Positions 47,956 to 58,752 of a stretch of 64,000 nt of DNA are shown here, piece by piece (the first letter of the stretch is position 1; each line of letters begins with the position of its first letter). The translations under genes were made by a program, and so were the position numbers. Source of the DNA: Endothia cerciana (lineage: Eukaryota; Ascomycota; Sordariomycetes; Diaporthales; Cryphonectriaceae); the NCBI GenBank assembly GCA_026119935.1, contig JALRMH010000040.1, positions 248,001-312,000 of the forward strand, written 5' to 3'. The notes below the pieces were generated by a model. That model was not told where the DNA came from. It saw only the letters and a program-made list of their open reading frames with translations, and ran no database searches.

Positions 47956-50041
47956 CAAGGCTCTCACGTAGGTGCCTTGTGGTTGGCGCAGATCCCAGTG
48001 CCCAGAGGTGCGTCTCGAGCAATAAGAAACAAAAAAGGATAAAAGAGGGATGGGCAATCGAAGCCTCTTGTCGGGGTGTCTGCTGGACGGGGATTTGGTC
48101 AGTCTGCCCAGGCGCCTGGGAGCACCGTGGTAGAAGAGATCGTTCGCTTCGCTTCCCGGTTAGTACCCCAGGGCTGGGTCCAGGTACTCTCGGTACGCGA
48201 CCAGGAGCTGGGTGATGATGTAGGGTCGACACCGGTTACGGCCTGGTCGGTGGCGAGAAGTCGCAACGTCAGTGGGGAGCACACGGGGGATGGGGCCCAA
48301 GGAGCTCCAGCGCGAACAGCGGAAGAACTGCGATGCGCCGCGCCGGCGGGAACAAGAAAACGAGCTGTCTGCCTGCCCTAGTGGTCGTAAAAAACCCCCC
48401 CTCCCCAAAAGAAAGAAAACCCTTGCCTCTGGCCGAGGGCGACGCCCCCAGGACAAAACTAAGCCTAACAAGTCGGGACGAAGGAGATGGATCTCAGGTA
48501 TGAGGCGCCTGGACCCGGGAGGATGGGTTGGGGAGCGAGACCTCCTGACGGCGATCAGAGATATCCGGGACAGGAAACAGTCAGCTAGCAAGTCGCCCCC
48601 GGCTGGGCAGGTCACTAGCGATGAGACTTGCGAGGGCTGTTGGAATGGAGCAGCCCCCGGCCTGCACCGTGTGCGTTTCTTAGACCGGGAGCCCGTTGTT
48701 TTATCTGGTAGCCCTCCTCCCCCTATAAGGCCAGGCCTTGTCGGGGCCGTCTGTGTCCTGTGGGTGAACTGAACTGAGCCCTCCCGTGTCTTGCGATGCG
48801 CGCCGGCCTGAGACGCCGGCAGACGCGCGCGGTATCCTGTAGAGGCCGTGTGCTGCGATTCAGATGTCGGTGAGCAGCCAAACCACCGCGTCAGAAGGCA
48901 GGTCCCGCGTCGCCGAGATATGTCGGCAAAGCCAGCCTGAGGTCCTGGAGGTGATGCCGCGATGCTACTACCCCTGCCTGGAGAGAGCGCGCGATTCGGT
49001 TGCCATTGATGCCCCAAACACTGACAAGGGGCTACCAGAGAAGAACCCTTGCGCTGCGTGTGCCTCGACAGCGCGAGGACACACCAGCAGGATCCTTGCA
49101 CCGGCGGCGGATATCGCTTTGGGGGGGGGGGGGGATGGAGGCGCACTAAACCGAGGCGTGTGAGCGGAGGGGTCGACGTGAAGGTGGAGTGGAGCCTCCG
49201 GATCGCATTCGATGAGCAGGGTTTGGGAATTTGGACTCAAAGCCCACCACCAAGTCGGCGATATGCTGTACGGGCACGGCCTCCCAGCCCCTCTCCTCTC
49301 TCTCCTGGACGCATCAGCTGGGCGGCCCGTGGGCGGAGGGCGCGCGAGGCGGTCGATGACGGCGTTGGCGGTGGTAGTGATGTGTTGGTTAGGGCGAGGG
49401 CCAGCGGGAAGAAGAAAGACACGAGACGTAGTTGGCCTTATCGAACGGTAGGAGAGGAGGGCACAGGTACACGCGCGCGACCTGTGCTGTAGCCTGCAAG
49501 TCCCTGCTTGGCCTTTGCACCACACCTGTGCTTGCAGGTTGGACCCCAGAGGATCACGGCCCTTGGGGGGGGGGGGAGGGAGGAGGGCCCACCGAGCGCT
49601 CTGCACGGCACCGCATGGGGCAGATCCTGCAAGTACCAGAGGACTCCGTGACCTACCTGGAGGGCCCCGCGCAGGAGGAGCACTATGTCTATAGTATCCC
49701 GTAGTTGCAGGACAGGAACACCGTACTATGTAGGCAATGCATGAGCTGGGACCCATGGATCCTGTCGCTCGCCCGAAATTCCACCCGAGCGAGAGATCGA
49801 TCAGTGGAGGGAGGCTTCCTGACTGCTCCTCCTAATGGGCACATCCGACCAGACGAGTTTCACACGCCGGCGGGCCATCACCAAGACCCCACCCCGCCAG
49901 GTCCTGACGAGAACCCCGCGGGCCGCAACTGTCCATCTGATCCCTACTGCCATGTACCATGTGATGATGGCCGGACGTGCCACAGCATGAGAGGATGGAA
50001 TCAGCGGACGAGCCGGCGACCAGATGGGCACATCGTGTACT

Positions 50042-50052
50042 GTACTATGGTA
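50042..50052 (-). repeat. TACCATAGTA motif copy, inverted orientation
   Basis: GTACTATGGTA on the plus strand, the reverse complement of the 10-bp core seen at 51971, 53881, 56912 and 57246. Confidence 0.7.
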
Positions 50053-50155
50053 GAGGTCCGTCACCCCACACGGAACGTGGCCCTGGTATTCCTTGCGTGT
50101 TTTGCTCCTTCGCGTTAGGCCGGCGCCAGGCTTCCTGGTGAGAGCTGTCCCTCAG

Positions 50156-50191
<36 letters not shown>

Positions 50192-51969
50192 CCCAGGTGA
50201 GTGACAGTCTGACATGGGAATCCCCCATGCCGGGGACTCGCACCACACGTGTTGGAAGGAGGAGCCGATCCAGGCTCCAGAGAAGATGACCGTGCATAAT
50301 CGAAGGAGGCTGACTGATGGTTTTGATCTCGGACGTGAGAGGCTGCATTTCCAAGGAGCCCTCGCCGTCGGTCTGAATTCCGGGGTCCCTGCCGGCTTGG
50401 CCTGTGAGGAAGCTTAACGGTGATCTCAGACGCCCAGCAGGTCTGCGTGTCTACCCTAGGTAGGGCGTACTCCTCACCCGTGTGAGGCTGTCCTCGGTCC
50501 GATGACGGGTCGCTCGTATCCAGGCAGCAAGCTAGGTACGTACGAGCGGTTCCGGCTGGGCTCTCCTCTGAGGCGCGCACGGTGTGATTACAAGAGGGCA
50601 CGAAGTGCAGAGGAAAACCCTCTATCGCAAGGGGGTCTACGTCCCTTGGCAACCGAGGCAGGTCGGTACAAAGCACGAGTCTAAGCCTCGATCTGACGAG
50701 CACCTGTGTCATCTGCAAGCCCGTGCATCAGCTTCCACAAAGAGCAGCATCTACCGACAGCAGGACGGCTGTGTTCGGGGCCTATGAGAAAAAGAACCAT
50801 ACTACTAATAATATTACGTGTCACGCCTTTCCGCTGGTCAGCGCAATGGTACATGGTAATTTCCAGCCTGCGAATACACACCATGTGTGACGGTAATTTC
50901 CCCGTTTTCGAAAGAAGGGAAATCAATCTATCACCTTTTATTTACGTCTCTACGGTGCCATGTATATACCACGTCCCGCACAGCCCAGATGGTACGTCCG
51001 GTTTGGGGTACCATCTCGCCGGCAGCCCCGCAAGCTGGATACTTGATGCGGGGGTCCCGCCTGGCCCTTGAGGTACATGTCCCACCTGGTGCGTGCCTGA
51101 TAGTGTCGTTGTCTATCTCTCACGGGGCGCCTTCCTCATCCGGAAGTATCACTCTTGCTGCAGGTGCTACCATGTATCTTTTTTTTTTTTTTTTTTTTGG
51201 TTTCCCTCCTCCCTCTCTCTCTCTCTCTCTCCTCGACCTGCAGAGGGCGTTTCATAGATCACCCCCATCTGGGCACTCCCATACCTCCGTACTCTTTTGT
51301 TCCCGCGGTCACAATCCTGACAATGCAATCCCCCTCCCCCCCATACCCGTCCAGTCCAAACATGAAGCACCTGTCCATGCATGACGGATCCTCCACGAAA
51401 CGATGCGTCACAGGCACCACCAAACAATAGGCCCCACTTCTTTCATCCTCTGGTCATCCTCAGCGTCCAGGTCAGGTCTGCCGATGTCCTGTCACCTTTG
51501 CACATGCTGCTGCGTTGGCCGTATGCAGCTTGGACCCCGGGCAGCGTTCTCGCTCGCATCGAGATAGCGTGGTAGCGACACCCATCCATCCATCACTGCA
51601 GCCGCCAGTCTCGACATCCCCCGTCCCCTGGCCACGCGTTGCTGGAGATCGCCCACCATAGTACCTCCGGCCTGGCACGCTCAGGGTGAGGATACAGGGC
51701 TGAAGGATTCATTCCGCATTCCGGCTATTCGCTACCTATTTGCCCAATAGGGATCAGAAGTGATCGCCGGGATCACACTGGCCCACTGACCGAGGACGCG
51801 CACAGACACCCGTTTTGCCTAGCACCTGCGAACATCGAACATCCTGCGACCTCCAGGTGACCGGGGACGGGATGGTCCATATGGGCGCCTCCGACGGCCG
51901 CATCGATCTGCGTTGCGAGATGCGGCCCAGGACTGGGGAGTCCCCAGCTGCGGCCCTCAGAACTGCCAT

Positions 51970-51981
51970 GTACCATAGTAC
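51970..51981 (+). repeat. GTACCATAGTAC palindrome copy
   Basis: Full 12-bp form with GTAC half-sites around CATA. It is preceded by CTGCCAT, giving CTGCCATGTACCAT, which also occurs near 49947-49962. Confidence 0.75.
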
Positions 51982-53271
51982 ACACGACGGCGGTCCTACC
52001 CAGCTGGCCAGCGCTGCCGCTGACGTCCCGCCCGGCCTGCCGACCGTGCCCTACATACATCATCGTTATGCACAGCCTGTGCCCCAGTTCGGCGCACGGG
52101 GACTGCATTTGTCATTAAACCGCCGCCCGGGGTCTGACCTGCCCCCCCCCCCCGGCACAGAGCACAGCGTGGTGGGTCGCAACGAGCTACATACTGCAAC
52201 TGGCCGCGCCCGCATATCAACCTGGCCCCGATCGAGTCCATCGAGGACGAGGACATTATACAGCGGTTCTGGTCCTCAGCGCGCACCAGCTCGACCCGTC
52301 CCGCCTCTCCTCCAGATCGTGTCAAGGGAAGGGCGTCAATCAAACGGCACACTACAGGAAACGGCTCTGGTCCGGGTGCTCCTCGAGGCGCCGGGTTCAC
52401 CGTGCTTCGCGCTTCACGAGTCCTGCAGCCCCAGGGAACTTGGCCGCCCTGAAAAGTCATTTGTGAGACATGGATTGGGGGGGGGGGTTTATCAAGCTGC
52501 AGCTGCTCCTCAAATTACCCGCGACTCCCACGATATTTAGGCATCTTGTCTCTGCATGCCGCAGTGGATCTACGGAGTGGCTACGAGGCCACCTTGCTCT
52601 AGCTTCCTTCAGACGGGCCTCGACTTTTTTGGCACCCGCGCATGACATCGACGTCTCCATTCTCCTCCAGCAGGCGGCGAGCTGGACAAAGCGCCGAGAA
52701 GCACCGGTGTCTTTTACTTCTTCCTTCCTTCCTCCCTCTTTTCTCTTCTCGTCCTGACCTACTCACGTCCTTCCGCTACCCACTCCGCGAGTACCGCCGG
52801 CGTCTCTAGGCCCGTGCATCATCACAGCTAGCAGCCTGTGGATAGACCTCTGACTGCCTTTCGGTCCGGAACATGCTCGGGTGGGAGCTGCCATGCTCCT
52901 CAAGAAAGGCAGAAAGCTTGTGATAGATGGCTTCTGCTCTAGCCAGAAGGGGTAGGTGTCACATATTTTTCTTTCCCACAGCACATGCGCAAGGCTGCAT
53001 TGTACGGAAGTGCTACCATAAGTAATTAGCCAAGCCACATCCATCCCTGACACGGATCGAGAGGAGCTACCGAGGGGACCACTAGTGCGTATTCGGAATT
53101 CAGCCCAAAGTCCCCACACGCCTCCCCCTCCATCACGAGGTGCCCTTTCACGCGCTCATGGGGGGGACACCCATGCTCTCTACTCAGCGTACCAAGTCGC
53201 TACGGATCTGGCCCATGGAAAGTTACATCCGCGACCACGAATGCCGGTACCCCACTAACTCTATCGCGGGT

Positions 53272-53308
<37 letters not shown>

Positions 53309-53879
53309 ATGAGTGCACGTTTTCGTGCAGAGAAACAGTGGGCCGGGCCTCGAATGTCCATGAAATCAAAAGGGACACGGCTATGAGCCCGTGATGGCTC
53401 ACGAGCGTCTTCACAATGTACAGAGCAAGGCGCCTACTGCGAAAGATTTCGTCTCGAGCAGGCATCAATGCCGGACAGGAGGGTCACATAGATGATGCTA
53501 ACCGGACCGACGGGCAGGAAAATGCTTCTGTTCTTCGGCAGCGATTGGTCAAACCACCAATGACCCTGGTCTCTAGGACCGGAGAAGGACGCGCCACAGC
53601 TGAAGCAGTCCGTCGAGCGAGCCGATGTCTCCTGACGAAAAAATCGTCCAAGGCAGTGAGCAGTCACTCGATGCCATCGGTCCCTTGAGAACACCGGTCC
53701 GGCTGAGAAGACAAGCTGACCATAGCAGACGTACCGTCGTCAACGGCACCAGGTGAGGCCGGCCAAAGACCGCCACTGCGTGTTCTCGAAGGTATTCCGA
53801 GGTCCACGATTAGCATCGTACAGGGCGACAAGGCCGGCCGGTCGGCATCGGCGAAGATCTACTTAACAGACTCGACATA

Positions 53880-53890
53880 GTACCATAGTA
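53880..53890 (+). repeat. GTACCATAGTA motif copy
   Basis: Same 10-bp core with flanks GACAT and ATGTC that are themselves complementary, which extends the dyad. Confidence 0.7.
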
Positions 53891-56230
53891 TCATGTCGCC
53901 AAGGCCAATGGAATTTGACCCTGGGTTGGTCGAGTATAACGCTGTCTATGACGGGCCTCGAAACCTTGGCGTCAGCTCGACAAACCTCCGCGGGGTACAG
54001 TATATATGTCTTCATCCTGTACCCATGTCGGACTGCGACCGATTTTCTCGAGGGAGTCCGCTCGGCGAGGTGTTTGGAACAGACACTTGTCGCCGGATAT
54101 AACTACGGCACGCTCTGTTTATTTTATTTTTATATTAATTTTATTTTTCTCTTCTTTTTCTCTCTCTCACAGCACTGTGCAAACCTTTAGCGATGTTCCA
54201 GAACAGCACAGGAGGGGCATAGAACGCGGGAGCAAGGTGGAGGCACGACCCACGACCCCCCAACAGCGTGGGAAGAGGGTGTGACGCATGGGAGCTTTGA
54301 CTCAGGCATGAGTAAAAAGAGGGTGTGAAGGGGCCCCAGGACCAGGCCTGGGCGCGTAGCTACCCCCCAAGTCGAGATGGAGTGTGCAAGTTGCGGCAGG
54401 GGTTGACTTTGCGAGGAGCTCGCGGGCCCCCAGGGTACAACACCTGATTGGTTATCTGCAGCGTTGCAGCGGAGCGTGTCCAGCTGAGCTCTAAAGGCCC
54501 TTCACTAGGTTACGAGATCTGTAATCGTTGAACCATCGGTCGAACGCAAATCTGAACCTATCATTGAAATCTCGGGAGGACGGGCGTTGCACAGGCTCGA
54601 TTCGGAAGCAGCACCGTGGTGTGGCTTCGGAGCACCTTCAGGGCATTCTCTAGCCGAGCCTTATTGGCCTGTGGGAATCGGAAGAAAGAGAATTTGGGCC
54701 GCGACAGGCCATGCTGGGCCGTCGCCATTGTCCAAAACCGTCACCGTGCTGCCAAGCATCGCCTCAGAAACGGAAGAAGAAGAAGAAGAAGAAGAAGAAG
54801 AAGAAAAAAGGGGGCAGAGCCTCACAAGGTGACGAACGTGGTGGCCGCAGCCGTGACCACACCAACTCAACGACGATCTGGGGGCGCACATCCACCACCA
54901 CCACCACCACCACACCCAGCAGCCAGCACCAGGACATGGGGACCTGTTCGCTGGATGCATTGCAGGCCACTCCGGCGGGAGAGCCCACCCTTGTTTCCCG
55001 CATTGCATCTTGGGGACCCCCCAGCTTGGTCTACCCTTTCCTTGCAGGCAGGCCTTCACGATCCTTCTATACGCTTTTCCGTCGAAGATCGTGTGGTGGA
55101 GCACATCTTCGTGTCAAGATCCGATATGTATGTATGTATCCTGTAAGTCATCCGCCCACACCACAGGCCACGAGGCCCCATGCCGCCCCGTTGGTTTTCC
55201 CCAGATTTTCCACACATCAGGCCATGGTACGGATGAGACTTCGAAACAACACCGCGTAGGACTCAGGGAACTGTGGCCCCTGGGTCCATCACATATCGGA
55301 CCAGCAAACGGAACGCCTCCGCCTTCGCATGGGCGTCGCAGCGCCGGCGAGTCTCCTGGGGGTGCGATTAGTCGGGAAGGGCTGGGCCTGAACTGGTCTA
55401 GGCTCTCACAGTTCCGTTCTGGCTGCTGCAGTACGAGGGTAGCGCGGCTTCACGTAGGACCGCAGGACGTTCTCTTAGTGAAGTCACACCCCCATAAAAG
55501 TGCCCGTCTTCCCGCGCCGCCGTGCGTCCAGGCCACGACAGGAGGCGGGACGAGGATGACAGGCGGAGCTAGCTATTACCAATATCGTGGACCGGGCTAA
55601 ATTAGCGGCTGATTCCGGATTGGGCCAGAGTATTGGATCGTGGCCGGACCAGTCGGGACAACCCTGGGTTTTATACCTTCCGTCGTCCGCCATTGGAAGG
55701 GATGAATTGAAGTACGCGTGTTGTGTGCAAGGGTTCTGATTCTCTTCCACGTCACTTTCTTCCTCGTCTCCCAGATTCCGACCGCCGCCGCCGCCGCCGC
55801 CGCCAGCAGTGTGTCGACCTTCTCTGGAAGTTAAGCTGCAGGAAGGGCGGCATCGTGGGGATTCGAGCCGAGTCCCCATGAGTAAGCAAATACGGTCGTG
55901 GTTTTTTTTTTTAATGCGGACAGAACAATCTGCGCTGCAACCCCGAGGGACCCGCGACCGCGAAGCGAACCGCCCACTCACATGCGGATCGGAGGAGGGT
56001 GTGGTCCGGCACGCACGAGAGAGGCAGCAGACCACGAGGGTAGAAGGCAGGCAGAACGGGGGGGGGTTTCAGAAAGTGGCGTCCGCCGCAAGGATTCCTA
56101 CAACCCCAGCACCGCCGCATGCTGACGCACAAAAGGAGGGCCCGAAAGGAGGTCAGATGCCTCACACCCTTGCAGGCTGCAGACGCCTGCAAGGAAGCAC
56201 GCCGAGACGAGCGAGCACCCCTGCAGCGAA

Positions 56231-56269
56231 GCGAGGCAGGCAGCGAGGCAGGCAGCGAGGCAGGCAGCG
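56231..56269. repeat. 12-bp tandem repeat, three copies
   Basis: GCGAGGCAGGCA is repeated three times in a row and then continues as GCGCACATG. It is in frame length but no gene context supports coding. Confidence 0.8.
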
Positions 56270-56910
56270 CACATGCTGGCGAGCTGGGTGGTGAGCTGGT
56301 TTCCGTTCCGGGAAGCTGGGATCAATGTCCTCGGGTCTCTTCCAAATGAACGGCGCGTGACTTTCTTTCCTTCTTCCTATAACCGAATACTGCCAAACCC
56401 CCCCCCCCCTCCCCACCCGCCGAGTGGACGATGCCGCGACGTCGCGAGGCGGTGCGCATGCGGTGCGCCGTCCCTGTCTCAGACCTGATGGAACCCTCAA
56501 CGTCCCCGATGATGTCAATCGTGCAGTTCTTTGGTCATGCCGGCAGCAAGGGCGACGAGATCACGCTGCTAGGGGCCCACTAGAGCCACTGCCTGCGATC
56601 AAGCGTCTCTTCTCCTTTTGAATTTGAACGTTACAACGGGGTGATTCCAGGACACAGATCGCGAGTACGGGCTTACTAGTACTTCAAAGTGTCACCTCGG
56701 AACCAAAATAAGGATCACTTACAGTCAGACGAAATGTCGTCGTCGGTGGAGTCGTCCCGGTCGAAAGCGCTCAGGCCAGCCAGGAAGACGTGCGGGCCTG
56801 CAGGCAGTGGATCCTGTCATCATCCTCCATCACCACGCGACCATGGTGTCTGTGCTTTCTACCGTGGGAATCCTACTCGCGCCGCGACGGATCCACAAGG
56901 CGAGTACGAT

Positions 56911-56922
56911 GTACCATAGTAC
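56911..56922 (+). repeat. GTACCATAGTAC palindrome copy
   Basis: Full 12-bp form, 334 bases from the next full copy at 57245-57256. Confidence 0.75.
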
Positions 56923-57244
56923 GTCCACGCCACGGTACGACTTGTGTATTTCCCAAGTCATCCACCGGGAACTTATCTTATCACCGGCGACGTCGTGCCA
57001 AATGTAGTGTAATCCAGCCATGAAGCCCCCCCCCCCCGGGGCCCCACGGGAGTTCGAGTTCGAGGCCCTTTTTACCACGGCGCTCACGGCGGCCCTTTCT
57101 GCTAAGCTCTTGACTCGCTCCCCTGTACGCGTCAGGATTCAGGAATGTGTGGAGTCTTTTGGGCTGAGTGTTTCTTGGTGTGACGGGCATGAAATCGGTG
57201 GATCCTGCCGGCGTCACGCCTCTCACGAAGCTGCTGTATAGTAA

Positions 57245-57256
57245 GTACCATAGTAC
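57245..57256 (+). repeat. GTACCATAGTAC palindrome copy
   Basis: Full form, extended to AAGTAC..GTACTT. It is followed two bases later by the CAG repeat. Confidence 0.75.
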
Positions 57257-57258
57257 TT

Positions 57259-57303
<45 letters not shown>
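57259..57303. repeat. (CAG)15 trinucleotide repeat
   Basis: Perfect GCA/CAG run of 45 bases in non-coding DNA. CAG/CTG runs form slipped hairpins and are prone to length change. Confidence 0.95.
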
Positions 57304-57305
<2 letters not shown>

Positions 57306-57447
57306 CCGCCCTGGCCGGCTTTTGCTCCGGGAATTTTCGGTGGCATGTGCGCTGAATCTCCCCTATCGGGCCCGAAGAATTGGCTTGCTGAGGCTTTTCG
57401 ACCAGGTCAGCCCCAGCATGACCAGCATTCAGATGGGGCAGTCAGTC

Positions 57448-57461
57448 GGATGGATGGATGG

Positions 57462-57497
<36 letters not shown>

Positions 57498-57509
57498 ATG
57501 GATGGATGG
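57448..57509. repeat. (GGAT)n tetranucleotide repeat
   Basis: About 15 GGAT units with one GGAC variant at about 57470. A weaker copy of the motif recurs at 57528-57543. Confidence 0.9.
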
Positions 57510-58752
57510 CTTGGTGGTTGCATGGGAAGGGTGGATGGATGGGTGACTTGGTGCGCCCCGGAGCATGACCGCAGGTACAGTACCCAGAATTCCGCACAGC
57601 ATCGCAGCAAGCATATGAGCAGGACGTGCCGTGCGGACGCTGTACTCACAGGAGCAAAGCCAGTGCACCTAGTACCTCCCAGGGAAGAATTCCAGCGTGC
57701 TGCGGAGTGGTCTTCTCTTTCCCACATATGTATGCATGTGAGTAATAGATTACTTACATACGACCTGACCAGTTCGGACAGCATCACGGTGTCGGGGATC
57801 CGAGATTGGACTTGTACACCTTTCCATGCGACCATGCGACTTTGATAGGAATCCCGGGGCCAATACTCACCACCACACGCGTCCAACGGGCCTGGGTCAT
57901 AGACGAGATGATGACACCCCGACGCTCCCGTCTACGCAGCATTTGCTCACGCAGGGCTCACCTCCATCGGTAGACCAGGACCGGCACCCCCCCCTCCCCC
58001 TCCCCCAGACGGCCACACGAGGGAGTTCTTGTAATCTACATTATTGGGGGGGGGGGGGGTAATATGCAGATGCTCTAGGTCTTGTGATATGTCATGGGAC
58101 CTCTCGTCTGGGGTTATGGCCGAAAGATATCATGGCTTTTGTCTGCCCGTCACGGTGGCGTTAGGTAAGTTAGTTATGCTTACTTCCTCTGGTGATGCCG
58201 GCTGGGCCTCGTCCGGCCACTACCAGGACGGACGGGTCTAGACGAGCCGGAGTATGGGACGCCCGCCCGCGCCCGCGCCCGCGGCCCCCCCCTCCCCCAC
58301 CCCTGAGGTGAAGTTCTGCATTTCGAATTGTACGATGCGATGTCCGGAAAGACTCGCGGAGGTTATACCAGCGCCATCATTCCCATGGGCAGCTGCTGTG
58401 GTCTGTCCTGCCGGACGACAGGTGGTCCACTGCCACCCTGCAATATAACACTGAAGGTGATCATATAGATGCGAGTTAGATGAGGTGAATGGACTCTTCC
58501 TACGGGCTGGATTATCCAGACCGGAATAATCTTGAGAGAGAAAAAGAAAGAAAAAAAACCCCCCTCCAAGATTGGGCGCTGTTGTAAAGGGGAGGTTTTG
58601 CTGCAAGTGAACGCCCGCCTTAAGTTTAGCACTCGAGTCGCGATTACATAAGCGGAAATTTTCAAGTGACTTAGCTCATCAACACCAGCATTGGTGAAGT
58701 GAGCAGACGTCTTCAACGCTCGACAGACTCCATCAACTAGGCGTTTACGAAG

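Larger units (their letters stand above)
47741..58752. other. Gene-poor region, 11 kb
   Basis: The first 300 bases are the RSC7 promoter side, with the GGGCA repeat, and the last few hundred bases are the DIS3 promoter. Between them I find no coding frame with a known domain or family-like composition. The block carries CA and GT runs (50158-50189, 53273-53304), GAA triplets (54776-54808), a 12-bp tandem repeat (56231-56269), a CAG run (57259-57303), a GGAT run (57448-57509) and repeated TACCATAGTA palindromes. Non-coding RNA or fast-evolving small genes cannot be excluded by eye. Confidence 0.5.

Noticed and set aside
51815..52540. 241-aa plus-strand frame containing a TACCATAGTA copy
   Set aside because: No motifs; composition matches the surrounding non-coding DNA.
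57040..57070. GAGTTCGAGTTCGAGGC sequence resembling a tRNA T-arm
   Set aside because: No acceptor stem, D-arm or anticodon arm could be placed around it.
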